From assembly GCF_001571065.1 (NCBI RefSeq), contig NZ_BCSW01000004.1, positions 1 to 64,000 on the forward strand: a stretch of DNA of 64,000 bases, read 5' to 3'. Position 1 is the first letter of the stretch, and every line of letters begins with the position of its first letter. The position numbers and the translations under genes are program-made. Of this stretch, positions 52,627 through 63,276 are shown in pieces. The notes below the pieces were generated by a model that worked only from the letters and a program-made list of their open reading frames with translations, made no database searches and had not been told where the DNA came from. Origin of the DNA: Dietzia cinnamea NBRC 102147. Lineage in GTDB: Bacteria; Actinomycetota; Actinomycetes; Mycobacteriales; Mycobacteriaceae.

Positions 52627-53967
52627 TCACCGCGCGTAGCGCAGCGCCCCCCGCACGTCCCCGCACTCGGCCCCCAACGCCATGTCCGCGATGCGGCCGT
52701 CCGCGCGGAGCCCCGCCAGGCGCGGGGCCACCCGGTCGCGCAGGCCCCACGGGTCGATCGTGTTGACGTGGATCCCGGTCGCGCCCTCGAACCCGGCCGG
52801 CGTCGAGATGCGCCACTTGAGCACGATCCGCCACGGCATCGCCGCGCCGTCCCCCGCCGAGCCCGGCGGCAGGGTGTGCCACTCCTCGTTGGACGGCACC
52901 AGCGGACCCGTCGCGGCGTGGCAGGCGTGCAGTAGATCGGAGACCCCGCGCAGCTCGGCCGCCGAGTGCTCCCACGGCCGGCCGGCCGCCGACCTGGAGT
53001 AGACCACCAGGGCCGGGTGGCGGTGACCGACCCCGACCACCGCGACGGCGTGCTCGTTGGCCGCCAGCACCAGCCCCTCGGCCGCCGCGTGATCGATGCC
53101 GGCCGTGTTGTAGAGATTTGGTTCGCGGGCGAGCGCCGCCATCTCCCGGGAGGTCTTGGCGGGCACCTCGTCGATCGCCACGAGCTGCTTGTGCAGGTGC
53201 GCGAACGACGCGCCGGCCGGCGCGAGCCAGTTCTGGAACACCGACACGTACGCGGCATGCGGATTGTCGCGGTACAGCCCCCGCATGGCACGGACCGTGA
53301 AGGCGACGTACTGCTCATGCTCCTCCGGCGTCAGCTCCCCCGACGACGCGTGGCGGTCGCTGGAGGTGGCGCCGTCGACGAGGTGGCGGCGCGCGACCAC
53401 CACGTCGTGGCAGCCGCCGAAGAAGCTCTCCGAGTGCTCTGCGAGGGCGGCGGTGTCCATGGCGTCGGCGACCGCCGGGTCGCCCTGTGCGGCGGCGATG
53501 CGGGTGCGCACCAGGGCCCGGACGTGCTCGGCGCCGGCCGGGGACGCGAGATAGGCGGCCTGGTGGGCGGCGGCGCGATCGGGGATCCGGTAGCCGTGCA
53601 CCGACCTCCAGTAGTCGAGGGAGACGATCTCGAAGAGGTTGCCGATCAGGCGGAACTCGGGCGTGGTGGCGTCGAGCCGGTCGGCCGGGACCTCGTCGAG
53701 GACGGCCCAGGCGTCCCCCTCGCGGACGAGGCGCGCCTTCTCCGGGGTGGTCTCGCGCAGGCGCGTCGTGCAGAACGCGCAGTGCGCCTCCGGCTCGGTC
53801 GGGTCCACCGCGACGACGCTGCCGGGCGCGTGCTCGATCGGTCGGTGCGCCCGGCCGGGGACCGTCCACACCTGGGTGTCGGTGAAGGGGTTCACCTGCT
53901 TGACGGTGCCGTCGGCCATGCGCCGCAGCAGCGCGGTCGGGCCGCCGTGTGGGGAGGTGGTGGTCAC
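52627..53967 (-). CDS. DUF4921 family, galactose-1-phosphate uridylyltransferase-like
   Basis: The protein is 446 aa. It has the GalT/HIT-like fold marks: an N-terminal zinc-type pair (HCAFCTTRL), PEFRLIGNLFEIVSLDYWRS, and the nucleotidyl-transfer region FQNWLAPAGASFAHLHKQLVAID, where FAHLHKQ resembles the HxH motif. True GalT has HPH-Q; here it is HLHKQ, so the substrate may differ. DUF4921 is my best family name. The GTG start sits 7 bases after a TAGGCT box. It converges with the glutaredoxin-like gene. Confidence 0.72.
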   Translation of the reverse strand: MTTTSPHGGPTALLRRMADGTVKQVNPFTDTQVWTVPGRAHRPIEHAPGSVVAVDPTEPEAHCAFCTTRLRETTPEKARLVREGDAWAVLDEVPADRLDATTPEFRLIGNLFEIVSLDYWRSVHGYRIPDRAAAHQAAYLASPAGAEHVRALVRTRIAAAQGDPAVADAMDTAALAEHSESFFGGCHDVVVARRHLVDGATSSDRHASSGELTPEEHEQYVAFTVRAMRGLYRDNPHAAYVSVFQNWLAPAGASFAHLHKQLVAIDEVPAKTSREMAALAREPNLYNTAGIDHAAAEGLVLAANEHAVAVVGVGHRHPALVVYSRSAAGRPWEHSAAELRGVSDLLHACHAATGPLVPSNEEWHTLPPGSAGDGAAMPWRIVLKWRISTPAGFEGATGIHVNTIDPWGLRDRVAPRLAGLRADGRIADMALGAECGDVRGALRYAR

Positions 53968-53980
53968 CCGCGTGAGCCTA
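53968..53980 (-). promoter_or_regulatory. Leaderless promoter of the GalT-like gene
   Basis: TAGGCT (53980-53975), 7 bases, then the GTG start at 53967. Confidence 0.5.
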
Positions 53981-54095
53981 GAGGGATCTGATTTAGCGGT
54001 GGAACTGTGACCTGGATAACAGTATCGTGAGGGTGGGCTATAGCTCATCAGCGGCTTCCGTGCGATGCGGAGCCACGGGGGAATCGAGAGCGTCC

Positions 54096-55148
54096 ATGAG
54101 TTCACATCACCCACTGCCACTGCCACTGCGACTGGCAGCCGTGGGCGGCGCCGCCGCCCTGACGATCGCCGGGGCGGCCGCCGTCTCGCACGCCCAGACC
54201 GGCTCCGCCGAGTTCGCCGCCGAGCTCGCCCTCGACGTCGAACTCGCACTCGGCTCGGACGGCGCTGTGGACGCAGGGTCGCTGAGCCCGGGTTCGCTCG
54301 ACCCGGGCTCGCTGGGCCCGGACTCGCTCGGCGCCGGGTCCCTGCCGCCGATCGGCTCGGTCGGGGGATCCCTCGAGCCGGGCTCACTGGACCCGGGCTC
54401 GCTGGGCCCGAGTTCTCAGGATCCGGGCTCGTCGCCCGGGCCCTCCGGTCCCGGCTCGCTGGATCCGGACTCGGCGGAAGGCTCGGCCGAGGGGTCGCTC
54501 GAGCCGGGCTCACTGGATCCGGGGTCGCTGGATCCGGAGTCCTCGGAGCCCGGCTCGGCGGCCCCGGGGTCTATGGAGGCAGGGTCGTTGGTGAGCCTGC
54601 TTGTCATGGTGTCCATGGGTTCGCAGATGGGGTTGGGAGCGGGCTCCGGGGAGGGTTCCCTGTCGTCGGGTTCGCTTCCTTCCGGCTCTCTGGAGCCAGG
54701 ATCCGCCGCGGGGTCGCTCGCGCCCCTGGGGTCGCTGACGGCATCTCTCGCGCCGCTCGGCTCGGCGACGGGATCACTGCCACTCGGATCCCTGCCGGGG
54801 GGTTCGGCGGTCGGCTCGCTCCCGCTCCTGGTTCCTGTCGCCGCGATCGGTGGGTCGGTCGCGGCCGGGCCGATGATCGTCCAGGCCGCGGCCAATCTGG
54901 GGATCGCCCTCCCGCCGCTCCCCGGAACCCCGGCGCCGGTCGCCGCCGGCGCGATCGTGGGAGAGGCTCCCCCCGCGCCCGGGCCGTCGGTGCCCAATGG
55001 GCGCGGCGGTGAACCCGGCGTGGGCGCCGACGTGGCGGGGGTCCCGGTCGGGGTGAACGCGGTCGTGGTCACCACCGGCTCCCTGGGTGATTACCAGGTG
55101 TTCCTTCCGGACGGGGTGTCGCTGCCACCCCTGCCGTTCATTCGGTGA
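54096..55148 (+). CDS. Secreted GSL-repeat protein (350 aa)
   Basis: A signal peptide (LRLAAVGGAAALTIAGAAAVSHA, cleavage about residue 33) leads to about 190 residues built from a loose five-residue repeat of the type xPGSL (DPGSL, EPGSL, GPDSL). I count 21 GSL tripeptides. A hydrophobic LVSLLVMVSMGSQMGLGAG segment interrupts the repeats. The C-terminal 100 residues are Ala/Gly/Pro/Val-rich and end in GSLGDYQVFLPDGVSLPPLPFIR-like residues (last part FLPDGVSLPPLPFIR). It has no Cys and no known domain. The regular turn-forming repeat suggests an extended cell-wall or extracellular protein. The ATG at 54096 begins just before the signal; a weak GAGAG precedes it. Confidence 0.75.
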   Translation: MSSHHPLPLPLRLAAVGGAAALTIAGAAAVSHAQTGSAEFAAELALDVELALGSDGAVDAGSLSPGSLDPGSLGPDSLGAGSLPPIGSVGGSLEPGSLDPGSLGPSSQDPGSSPGPSGPGSLDPDSAEGSAEGSLEPGSLDPGSLDPESSEPGSAAPGSMEAGSLVSLLVMVSMGSQMGLGAGSGEGSLSSGSLPSGSLEPGSAAGSLAPLGSLTASLAPLGSATGSLPLGSLPGGSAVGSLPLLVPVAAIGGSVAAGPMIVQAAANLGIALPPLPGTPAPVAAGAIVGEAPPAPGPSVPNGRGGEPGVGADVAGVPVGVNAVVVTTGSLGDYQVFLPDGVSLPPLPFIR

Positions 55149-55337
55149 GGAGCCTGAGAGGAGTCCCGGCCTCAGCCGCTCACGCGGGGGGCGGGGACTG
55201 CGGTGTCGTTTGCGGTCGACGGGCACTGTGCTGAGAGAAATCTCACAAGGTGGAATCGCCTTCCCACGTCAAGGTCGCAGGCTTGACTTTTCCGAGTTGT
55301 GTGATGTGCCCCCCTTCCCCATATTATTTCCGGGCCG

Positions 55338-55353
55338 GAGGACCTCGGTCCTC
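55338..55353. promoter_or_regulatory. Palindrome upstream of gltB
   Basis: GAGGACC-TC-GGTCCTC (7-2-7) lies 58 bases before the gltB start, just after an AT-rich ATATTATTT stretch (55321-55329). In the 263-base gap I see no other feature. It may be an operator for nitrogen control, but it does not match the AmtR or GlnR consensus as I know them. Confidence 0.35.
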
Positions 55354-55411
55354 TGAGTACGGGTGCTCCAGCCACCACGGAGTCCGCCCGTCGACAAGCG
55401 AAGGCGAACAC

Positions 55412-58400
55412 ATGATGACGACTCCCGGCCCCAGAAGCCTGTACCGCCCTGAATACGAACACGACTCGTGTGGTGTCGCGTTCGTGGTGGACATGTACGG
55501 ACGCCAGTCCCGGGACATCGTCGAGAAGGCGATCGCCGCGCTGGTGAACCTCGAGCACCGCGGCGCCGTGGGTGCCGAGGCCAACACCGGCGACGGCACG
55601 GGCTTGTTGATCCAGGTACCGGACTTGTTCCTCCGCGAGGTGATGCGTGAGGAGCAGAACGTAGAACTACCTGAGGCCGGTGCATATGCAACCGGCCTTT
55701 GTTTTCTCCCCCAATCCCGGATGCTGGCGATGGACGCCATGCGGATGGTCGAGCGGATCGCCGCCGAGCAGGGGGTGACCGTGATCGGCTGGCGCGAGGT
55801 CCCTGTTGACGACTCGACGGTCGGCGCGATCTCACGTGACGCGCAGCCCACCATCAACCAGATCTTCGTCAAGGCCGCGGGCGCGGGCGGGGAGCTCCTG
55901 ACCGGCCTGGCGCTCGAGCGTAAGTGCTTCGTGGTGCGCAAGCGTTGCGAGCACGAGCTCGGTTCGAAGGGCGCCGGCAAGGGCGACCTGGGTTCCGAGA
56001 CGGTGTACTTCCCGTCGCTGAGCCCGCGCACCTTCGTCTACAAGGGCATGCTCACCGAGAAGCAGCTCCCCGACTTCTATCTGGACCTGCAGGACGAGCG
56101 CGTCGAGTCCGCGTTGGGCATCGTCCACTCGCGCTTCTCCACCAACACGTTCCCCGCATGGCCGCTGGCCCACCCGTTCCGCTACGTCGCGCACAACGGT
56201 GAGATCAACACCGCGCGTGGCAACGAGAACTGGATGCGGGCCCGCGAGGCGCTCATGACCAGCGACCGCATCGAGGACCTGCCCGCGGCGCTGCCGATCT
56301 GCACCCCGGGAGGGTCGGACACCGCGCGCTTCGACGAGGCGCTGGAGTTGCTGACCCTGGCCGGCCGGCCCCTACCGCACGCCGTGCTCATGATGGTCCC
56401 CGAGGCGTGGGAACGCCACGAGACCATGGACCCGGCCAAGCGGGCCTTCTACGAGTACCACGCCTCACTCATGGAGGCCTGGGACGGCCCGGCGTCCATC
56501 ACGTTCACCGACGGCACCGTGATCGGCGCCGTACTGGACCGCAACGGCCTGCGCCCCTCCCGCATCTGGGTGACCGACGACGGCCTCGTCGTGATGGCGT
56601 CCGAGGTGGGTGTGCTCGACATCCCGCAGGACAAGGTCGTCACCAAGACCCGCCTGCAGCCCGGTCGCATGTTCCTCGTCGACACCGCCGAGGGGCGGAT
56701 CATCGACGACGAGGAGATCAAGTCGCAGCTGGCCGCCGAGCACCCGTACAAGCAGTGGCTCGACGAGGGCCTGGTCAGGCTCGAAGACCTGCCCCGGGTC
56801 GAGCAGCCCTACATGGCTCACGAGCGTGTGGTGTTGCGTCAGCGCGTCTTCGGATATACCGAGGAGGAACTGCGCATCCTCGTCTCCCCGATGGCCGGGA
56901 GCGGTGCCGAGGCGATCGGGTCGATGGGCACGGACACCCCGCTACCGGTGCTGTCCCAGCGTGCGCGGATGCTGTTCGACTACTTCGCCCAGCGCTTCGC
57001 GCAGGTGACCAACCCGCCGCTCGACGCCATCCGCGAGGAACTCGTCACCAGCTACGGTGTGACCCTCGGTCCCGAGGGTGACCTCATCAACCCGGGTCCC
57101 GGTTCATGCCGTCAGGTCAAGGTCGCCAACCCGATCCTCGGCAACTCCGACCTCGCCACGCTGCTGGAGGCCGGGGATTCCCGCCCGAACCTGCGGTCGG
57201 TGGTCGTCCGCGGGCTCTACAACGTCGCCCACGGCGGCCGCGGCCTGCGGATCGCGCTGGAGCGCATCCGCCGAGAGGTATCCGAGGCCATCCAGGCCGG
57301 CGCGACCCTCATCGTGCTCTCCGATCGCGAGTCCGACGAGCGCAACGCGCCCATCCCCTCGCTGCTCCTCACCTCGGCGGTGCACCACCACCTGGTGCGC
57401 GAGAAGACCCGCACCCGCGTCAGCCTGGTGGTCGAGTCCGGTGACGCCCGCGAGGTCCACCACATGGCCGTGCTGTTCGGGTACGGCGCCAACGCGATCA
57501 ACCCGTACATGGCGTTCGAGTCGATCGACGAGCTGGTCAAGAACGGCGACCTCATCGGGGTCGACACCGCCGCGGCCTGCGACAACTACCGGAAGGCCGC
57601 CGCCAAGGGCGTTCTCAAGGTGATGTCCAAGATGGGTATCTCCACCCTCGCCTCGTACACCGGCGCGCAGTTGTTCGACGTCACCGGCCTGTCTCAGGAG
57701 CTGTGCGACGAGTACTTCACCGGCTCCGTCAGCCCCATCGACGGCATCGGCCTGGACGAGATCGCCGAGGACGTGGCCCTCCGGCATCGCTTCGCGTTCC
57801 TGCCGCGGCCAGAGGAGGCCGCGCACCGCAAGCTCGAGATCGGCGGCGAGTACCAGTGGCGCCGCGAGGGCGAGTACCACCTGTTCAACCCGGACACGGT
57901 GTTCAAGCTCCAGCACTCCACGCGCACGGGCCGCTACGAGATCTTCAAGGAGTACACCCGCCTGGTCGACGACCAGTCGGAGCGGCTGGCGACGCTGCGC
58001 GGGTTGTTCGAGATCAAGAGCAACCGCCCGCCCGTGCCGATCGAGGAAGTCGAGCCGGTCTCCGAGATCGTCAAGCGGTTCTCCACTGGCGCGATGAGCT
58101 ACGGCTCCATCTCGGCCGAGGCGCACGAGACGCTGGCGATCGCGATGAACCGCCTGCAGGCGCGCTCCAACTCCGGCGAGGGCGGGGAGGCTGTCGACCG
58201 CTTCGACCCCGACCCGAACGGGGACTGGCGTCGCTCCGCCATCAAGCAGGTGGCCTCCGGCCGGTTCGGCGTGACCAGCCACTACCTGGCCAACTGCACC
58301 GACATCCAGATCAAGATGGCGCAGGGCGCCAAGCCGGGTGAGGGCGGGCAGCTCCCGCCGGGCAAGGTCTACCCGTGGGTGGCCGAGGTCCGCGGCTCGA

Positions 58401-60013
58401 CGCCGGGCGTCGGACTCATCTCGCCCCCGCCCCACCACGACATCTATTCGATCGAGGACCTGGCTCAGCTCATCTACGACCTGAAGAACGCCAACCCGGA
58501 GGCGCGGATCCACGTCAAGCTCGTGGCCGAGCAGGGCGTGGGGACGGTCGCGACGGGCGTGTCCAAGACGCACGCCGACGTCGTCCTCATCTCGGGCCAC
58601 GACGGCGGCACCGGAGCGTCGCCGCTGACCTCGCTCAAGCACGCGGGCGGCCCGTGGGAGCTCGGCCTGGCCGAGACCCAGCAGACGCTCCTCGTCAACG
58701 GTCTGCGCGACCGGATCGTCGTCCAGGTCGACGGCCAGCTCAAGACGGGGCGTGACGTCATCGTCGCCGCGTTGCTCGGCGGCGAGGAGTTCGGCTTCGC
58801 CACCGCGCCGCTCGTCGTGGCCGGCTGCGTCATGATGCGCGTGTGTCACCTCGACACCTGCCCCGTCGGCGTGGCCACCCAGAATCCCGTGCTGCGCGAG
58901 CGGTTCAACGGTAAGGCCGAGTACGTCGTGAACTTCATGGAGTTCATCGCCGAAGAGGTGCGCGAGTACCTGGCCGAGCTGGGCTTCCGCTCGCTCGACG
59001 AGGCGATCGGGCACACCGAGTGCCTCGACAAGTCGCGGGCCTTCGCCCACAACAAGCGGGCGGCCAAGCTCGACCTGGAGCCGATCTTCGCCCAGGCCGA
59101 GTCGCCCTTCATGCACCAGGACCTGCGTCGCACCAAGTCGCAGGACCACAAGCTCGACGGCGTCGTGGACCGCACGCTGATCGAGGACGCGCGCGCCGTG
59201 ATCGCCGACGCGGCGACGGGACCGTTCACGGGCAGCTACCCGATCTGCAACGTCAACCGCTCGGTCGGCACGATGCTCAGTCACGAGATCTCCAAGGCCC
59301 ACGGTGCCGCCGGCCTGCCGGACGGGTCGATCGACCTGAGCTTCACCGGGTCCGCCGGTAACTCGCTCGGGGCGTTCCTCGCCCGGGGCGTGACGGTGCG
59401 CGTGTTCGGCGACGCCAATGACTACGTGGGTAAGGGACTGTCCGGTGGACGCATCGTGGTGCGTCCGGCCGAGGACGCGGCCCCCGACTTCGTGGCCGAG
59501 GACAACATCATCGCCGGCAACGTGATCTGCTACGGCGCGACCGCAGGTGAGGTGTTCCTGCGCGGGATGGTGGGGGAGCGCTTCTGCGTGCGCAACTCCG
59601 GCGTCACCGCGGTGGTGGAGGGCGTGGGCGACCACGCCTGCGAGTACATGACCGGTGGACGGGTGGTCGTGCTGGGCCCGACCGGCCGCAACGTCGCGGC
59701 CGGGATGTCCGGTGGCGTCGCCTACTTCTACGATCCCCGCGGTGTCCTCGCGGAGAACCTCAACGCCGAGCTCGTCGACACCGAGGAACTCACCAGCGAG
59801 GACGTGGAGTTCCTCCACGGGATCGTGGAGCGCCACGTGGAGGAGACCGATTCGGCCCGGGGCCGGGAGATCCTCGGTGGCTGGGCCCAGAACGTGAATC
59901 ACTTCGCCAAGGTCATGCCGCGCGACTACAAGCGCGTGCTGCTGGCCATCGAGCAGGCGGAGAAGGACGGACGCAACGTGGACGAGGCGATCATGGAGGC
60001 CGCAAATGGCTGA
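55412..60013 (+). CDS. gltB: Glutamate synthase (NADPH) large subunit
   Basis: The protein is 1533 aa. GltB makes glutamate from glutamine and 2-oxoglutarate. The N-terminal amidotransferase (1-420) opens with [10 protein letters not shown], where C20 becomes the N-terminal nucleophile after propeptide removal. The central domain (about 470-780) is followed by the FMN TIM barrel (about 820-1230), with [58 protein letters not shown], and the 3Fe-4S Cys motif [15 protein letters not shown]. The GXGXG beta-helix (about 1260-1490) ends the chain. I chose ATG 55412 with AAGGCGA upstream. It overlaps gltD by eight bases. Confidence 0.96.
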   Translation: MMTTPGPRSLYRPEYEHDSCGVAFVVDMYGRQSRDIVEKAIAALVNLEHRGAVGAEANTGDGTGLLIQVPDLFLREVMREEQNVELPEAGAYATGLCFLPQSRMLAMDAMRMVERIAAEQGVTVIGWREVPVDDSTVGAISRDAQPTINQIFVKAAGAGGELLTGLALERKCFVVRKRCEHELGSKGAGKGDLGSETVYFPSLSPRTFVYKGMLTEKQLPDFYLDLQDERVESALGIVHSRFSTNTFPAWPLAHPFRYVAHNGEINTARGNENWMRAREALMTSDRIEDLPAALPICTPGGSDTARFDEALELLTLAGRPLPHAVLMMVPEAWERHETMDPAKRAFYEYHASLMEAWDGPASITFTDGTVIGAVLDRNGLRPSRIWVTDDGLVVMASEVGVLDIPQDKVVTKTRLQPGRMFLVDTAEGRIIDDEEIKSQLAAEHPYKQWLDEGLVRLEDLPRVEQPYMAHERVVLRQRVFGYTEEELRILVSPMAGSGAEAIGSMGTDTPLPVLSQRARMLFDYFAQRFAQVTNPPLDAIREELVTSYGVTLGPEGDLINPGPGSCRQVKVANPILGNSDLATLLEAGDSRPNLRSVVVRGLYNVAHGGRGLRIALERIRREVSEAIQAGATLIVLSDRESDERNAPIPSLLLTSAVHHHLVREKTRTRVSLVVESGDAREVHHMAVLFGYGANAINPYMAFESIDELVKNGDLIGVDTAAACDNYRKAAAKGVLKVMSKMGISTLASYTGAQLFDVTGLSQELCDEYFTGSVSPIDGIGLDEIAEDVALRHRFAFLPRPEEAAHRKLEIGGEYQWRREGEYHLFNPDTVFKLQHSTRTGRYEIFKEYTRLVDDQSERLATLRGLFEIKSNRPPVPIEEVEPVSEIVKRFSTGAMSYGSISAEAHETLAIAMNRLQARSNSGEGGEAVDRFDPDPNGDWRRSAIKQVASGRFGVTSHYLANCTDIQIKMAQGAKPGEGGQLPPGKVYPWVAEVRGSTPGVGLISPPPHHDIYSIEDLAQLIYDLKNANPEARIHVKLVAEQGVGTVATGVSKTHADVVLISGHDGGTGASPLTSLKHAGGPWELGLAETQQTLLVNGLRDRIVVQVDGQLKTGRDVIVAALLGGEEFGFATAPLVVAGCVMMRVCHLDTCPVGVATQNPVLRERFNGKAEYVVNFMEFIAEEVREYLAELGFRSLDEAIGHTECLDKSRAFAHNKRAAKLDLEPIFAQAESPFMHQDLRRTKSQDHKLDGVVDRTLIEDARAVIADAATGPFTGSYPICNVNRSVGTMLSHEISKAHGAAGLPDGSIDLSFTGSAGNSLGAFLARGVTVRVFGDANDYVGKGLSGGRIVVRPAEDAAPDFVAEDNIIAGNVICYGATAGEVFLRGMVGERFCVRNSGVTAVVEGVGDHACEYMTGGRVVVLGPTGRNVAAGMSGGVAYFYDPRGVLAENLNAELVDTEELTSEDVEFLHGIVERHVEETDSARGREILGGWAQNVNHFAKVMPRDYKRVLLAIEQAEKDGRNVDEAIMEAANG

Positions 60014-61478
60014 CCCGAAGGGCTTTCTCAAGCACACCGAGCGGGAGCTGCCCCGGCGCCGCCCCGTCGACCTACGGATCATGGACTGGAAAGAGGTCTA
60101 CGAGTCCACGGTCCTGCCCGAGGATTCGATCCGCACCCAGGCGTCCCGCTGCATGGGCTGCGGTATCCCGTTCTGCCACCAGGGCTGCCCGCTGGGCAAC
60201 ATCATCCCCGAGTGGAACGACCTGGTGCACCGGGGCAAGTGGGACGACGCGGTGGACCGACTCCACGCGACCAACAACTTCCCGGAGTTCACCGGTCGGC
60301 TCTGCCCGGCCCCCTGCGAGGGGTCCTGTGTCCTCGGCATCAACCAGCCGCCGGTGACGATCAAGCAGGTCGAGGTGGAGATCGCCGAGGCCGCGTGGGC
60401 CGACGGCGGCATGGAGCCGGTCATCCCGTCGTTCCGCACCGGGCAGACCGTCGCGGTCGTGGGATCGGGCCCCGCGGGCCTCGCGGCGGCCCAGCAGCTC
60501 ACCCGCGCCGGGCACTCCGTCACCGTCTTCGAGCGCGACGACCGCATCGGCGGGCTCATGCGTTACGGCATCCCGGAGTTCAAGATGGAGAAGGCGGTCA
60601 TCGATCGTCGCCTGGCGCAGATGGAGGCGGAGGGGACGGTCTTCCGTCCCGGCGTCAACGTCGGCAAGGACATCACCGCGTCGCAGCTGCGCGCCCAGTT
60701 CGACGCTGTCGTCCTGTGCGGTGGCGCGACCATGCGGCGCGACCTGCCGGTGCCCGGTCGTGAGCTCGACGGCATCCACCAGGCCATGGAGTACCTGCCG
60801 CTGGCCAACAAGGCCGCGGTCGGCGACCCGGTCGTGGACGCCGACGGCCTGCCCGCCATCCACGCGCGCGACAAGCACGTCATCATCATCGGCGGCGGCG
60901 ACACGGGTGCGGACTGCCTCGGCACCGCGACCCGTCAGGGCGCGAAATCGGTCAAGTCGTTCGAGATCATGCCCCGGCCGCCGGCCACCCGCGCGGCGTC
61001 GACTCCGTGGCCGATGTACCCGCTGATGTTCCGCACGGCCTCGGCCCACGAGGAGAACGGCGAGCGCGTCTACGGCGTGTCCACCGCGGAGTTCGTCGGC
61101 GAGGGCGGACACGTCACCGCGCTGAAGGGCTCCGAGGTGCGGATGGTCGACGGCCGCTTCGAGCCCGTGCCCGGTACGGACTTCGAGTACCCGGCTGACC
61201 TGGTCCTGCTCGCGATGGGCTTCACCGGCGCGCAGAAGTCCGGGCTGTGCTCGGACCTCGGGGTGGAGTTCACCGACCGCGGCAACGTCGGTCGTGACGA
61301 CGCCTTCGCCACCAACGTCGAGGGCGTGTTCGTCGCCGGCGACATGGGGCGCGGCCAGTCGCTCATCGTGTGGGCCATCGCGGAGGGACGTGCGGCCGCC
61401 GCCTCGGTGGACCGGTTCCTCATGGGGGAGACGGCCCTGCCGGCGCCGGTCCGGCCGACGGATGTGGCCCAGCGCTGA
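60006..61478 (+). CDS. gltD: Glutamate synthase small subunit
   Basis: The protein is 490 aa. GltD takes electrons from NADPH to FAD and two [4Fe-4S] clusters to feed GltB. The N-terminal cysteine clusters [17 protein letters not shown] (about 38-54) and [12 protein letters not shown] (about 100-111) are followed by an FAD Rossmann motif ([15 protein letters not shown]) and an NADPH motif ([12 protein letters not shown]). [22 protein letters not shown] is typical near the C-terminus. It is translationally coupled to gltB. Confidence 0.96.
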   Translation: MADPKGFLKHTERELPRRRPVDLRIMDWKEVYESTVLPEDSIRTQASRCMGCGIPFCHQGCPLGNIIPEWNDLVHRGKWDDAVDRLHATNNFPEFTGRLCPAPCEGSCVLGINQPPVTIKQVEVEIAEAAWADGGMEPVIPSFRTGQTVAVVGSGPAGLAAAQQLTRAGHSVTVFERDDRIGGLMRYGIPEFKMEKAVIDRRLAQMEAEGTVFRPGVNVGKDITASQLRAQFDAVVLCGGATMRRDLPVPGRELDGIHQAMEYLPLANKAAVGDPVVDADGLPAIHARDKHVIIIGGGDTGADCLGTATRQGAKSVKSFEIMPRPPATRAASTPWPMYPLMFRTASAHEENGERVYGVSTAEFVGEGGHVTALKGSEVRMVDGRFEPVPGTDFEYPADLVLLAMGFTGAQKSGLCSDLGVEFTDRGNVGRDDAFATNVEGVFVAGDMGRGQSLIVWAIAEGRAAAASVDRFLMGETALPAPVRPTDVAQR

Positions 61479-61567
61479 AGGTCAACCGTGGCGCCTGACC
61501 TTAATGGAACCTAAGATCAGGTCTACTATGTCTCCAGGCCGTCCGGCCTCCGTCATGGAAGGCACCA

Positions 61568-61915
61568 ATGGTCAGCCGTCGCCCCGCCAGTGTCATCGCC
61601 GCGCTCAGCGCGACGGTCGCGCTGGTCGGCGTGCCGGCGGCGTCGGCGCAGCCGCCGGGCCCGGCGGTCCGGGGGGTCGTCACGGAACTGCCGGTCCTCA
61701 GCGAGTTGCCGCCGCTGCCCACCGAGGGCGGGCAGCCCGTCGTGGACGAGCCGGAGGGCACCGGGGTCTTCGGCATGTCCGGGGTGCAGACGGTCGCGCT
61801 CGTGTTGGCGGCGTCGGTGCTCGTGGCGGGCGGGACGGGACTGGCGTTGGTCACCCGCCGCGGCCGTGGCGAACCGCTCGACGAGCAGCCACCGAGGACG
61901 GATCCGGTGGCGTGA
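61568..61915 (+). CDS. Small secreted or membrane-anchored protein (115 aa)
   Basis: It has a signal peptide (SVIAALSATVALVGVPAASA, cleavage about residue 27), a short Pro-rich exposed segment (VVTELPVLSELPPLPTEGGQPVVDEPEG), and a C-terminal membrane helix (TVALVLAASVLVAGGTGLALV) with a basic tail (RRGRG). The layout is like a wall-anchor protein, but no LPXTG motif is visible. The function is unknown. A TACTAT -10 box (61525-61530) lies about 40 bases upstream. Confidence 0.6.
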   Translation: MVSRRPASVIAALSATVALVGVPAASAQPPGPAVRGVVTELPVLSELPPLPTEGGQPVVDEPEGTGVFGMSGVQTVALVLAASVLVAGGTGLALVTRRGRGEPLDEQPPRTDPVA

Positions 61916-61927
61916 CGCCGCGCCCGA

Positions 61928-61940
61928 TAGGCTCGGCGGT
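61928..61940 (+). promoter_or_regulatory. Leaderless promoter of the S4 gene
   Basis: TAGGCT (61928-61933), 7 bases, then ATG at 61941. It matches the nirK promoter almost base for base (TAGRCTCGGCGGTATGAG). Confidence 0.55.
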
Positions 61941-62240
61941 ATGAGTCGCCACATCGCAGGACGGGGACGGGTCGCCCGGGCGACCCCTCCTCCGGCCGGT
62001 CCGCCCGTCGACGACGTCGACTGTGACCTGAGCAGCAAGCTGACGCTCGGCCAGTTCCTCAAACTGGCCTCGCTGCTGGACTCCGGGGCCGAGGCCAAGG
62101 ACGCGGTCGCCTCCGGTGCGGTGAGCGTCAACGGGGAGGTCGACACCCGGCGCGGCCGCGGCCTGGTTCACGGTGACGTGGTGGAGATCGGTGGCCGGGC
62201 GGCGCGCGTCGTCGCCCGCGAGGGACGGGACGCGACCTGA
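61941..62240 (+). CDS. S4-domain RNA-binding protein (YbcJ-like)
   Basis: The protein is 99 aa. An S4 domain fills residues 30-95: KLTLGQFLKLASLLDSGAEAKDAVASGAVSVNGEVDTRRGRGLVHGDVVEIGG. It resembles E. coli YbcJ and related small S4 proteins thought to bind structured RNA or ribosomes. It is coupled to the next gene (TGATG overlap). Confidence 0.82.
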   Translation: MSRHIAGRGRVARATPPPAGPPVDDVDCDLSSKLTLGQFLKLASLLDSGAEAKDAVASGAVSVNGEVDTRRGRGLVHGDVVEIGGRAARVVAREGRDAT

Positions 62241-62794
62241 TGGCTGAGGACTCACGGGGGCCCGTGCAGGCCCCAGTGGTGCTGCACGACGACGACCCCG
62301 GTGCCACCCGGTACGCCACGTGGCTGGCCGAGGAGTTCGACACCCGGGCGACCCATCACGACGCGGCCGATCCGGCCGAGCTGGTGGTCGCCGGGACGGT
62401 CGTCCTCGTCACGGGGATGCGCCCCGGTGGTGGGCTGGGCGGTTCGGCGTTCATCCGCGACAACTGGGAGGCCCTCGTCGAGGCCGGACGCCGCGTCGCC
62501 GTCGTCATGGTCGGGCCCACCCCGGTCACCGACGACGCCCGGATCGAGCTGATGTCGAGCGAGTTCTCGTCCGATCAGCTGCGCGACCTCAAGCTCTTCC
62601 AGCTCCGCGGCGTGGTCACGCCGGACCAGCTCGGCTTCCGGCAGCGGCTCGGGATCAAGACCGCGCTGGCCGCCCTGCGGCGCAAGACCGACCGCACCCC
62701 GGAGGAGGAGTCCATGCTCGAACTGGGCGGTCTGGACCTCACCGATCGGGTCTCGCTCGGGCCGTTGCTGCGCTGGATCCGCCGCGAGGCCTGA
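62240..62794 (+). CDS. Flavodoxin-like protein (184 aa)
   Basis: Residues 1-105 look like a flavodoxin fold: a short strand VVLHDDDPGATRYATWLAEEFD, then VVLVTGMRPGGGLGGSAFIRDNWEALVEAGRRVAVVMVGPTP, as in flavodoxin-domain proteins related to HemG and YhcB-type regulators. The N-terminal phosphate loop is not the classic SxTGxT (here HDDDPGAT), so FMN binding is uncertain. The C-terminal half is helical and contains LKLFQLRG...RLGIKTALAALRRK. It is co-transcribed with the S4 gene. The role is unknown. Confidence 0.6.
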   Translation: MAEDSRGPVQAPVVLHDDDPGATRYATWLAEEFDTRATHHDAADPAELVVAGTVVLVTGMRPGGGLGGSAFIRDNWEALVEAGRRVAVVMVGPTPVTDDARIELMSSEFSSDQLRDLKLFQLRGVVTPDQLGFRQRLGIKTALAALRRKTDRTPEEESMLELGGLDLTDRVSLGPLLRWIRREA

Positions 62795-62905
62795 CCGGCG
62801 ATCACCGCGGCACACGCCCGGCGCGCACACGGTCGGTGTCACCGCCGATATCATGACCCGCGAACGCACCCGCCGAGGGCGGGGCGATGACCTCGGAGGA
62901 ACCCC

Positions 62906-63268
62906 ATGCGCGCCACCACCCTCGCCGCCACCGTTTCGGCGCTCGCCGCGGCAGCCCTGCTGACGGGAGCGGGCGCCGCCACGGCGCAGGAGCCCGAGGA
63001 TTCAGAGGGCTCTGGAACGATCCGCAGCGCGCTTCTGTCGCCCGCCGTGAGTGAAGCGATCGGGAGCATCGGTTACGGCTCGCTGGGCACGGGGTCCCTC
63101 ATGGACCTGCTCTCCGGACTCATCAACACCGGGTCGGTCGCCCTGTCGGTGGACGTGCCCAACGCGACGGGCTCGTACGCACCGGGGTCGCTCGGGAGCT
63201 ACGGACCGGAGGCGTCGCTGGGCGAGATCTTCCTGATCCCCATCGGGAGCCTCGCGGGCGCCTCCTGA
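62906..63268 (+). CDS. Small secreted GSL protein (120 aa)
   Basis: A signal peptide (TTLAATVSALAAAALLTGAGAATA, cleavage about residue 27) precedes an acidic start and then Gly/Ser/Leu-rich sequence with GSL four times (YGSLGTGSLM, PGSLGSYG, IGSLAG). It has no cysteine and no known domain. A GGAGGAA ribosome site lies 8 bases before the ATG. It is the third member of the GSL group in this window and ends 8 bases before the convergent rraA stop. Confidence 0.7.
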   Translation: MRATTLAATVSALAAAALLTGAGAATAQEPEDSEGSGTIRSALLSPAVSEAIGSIGYGSLGTGSLMDLLSGLINTGSVALSVDVPNATGSYAPGSLGSYGPEASLGEIFLIPIGSLAGAS

Positions 63269-63276
63269 ATCCGCCG

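Noticed and set aside
61495-61530. DtxR/IdeR iron box upstream of the 115-aa secreted gene
   Set aside because: Read on the minus strand, TTAGGTTCCATTAAGGTCA matches the 19-base consensus at only about 12 positions, mostly in one half. That is too weak to claim.
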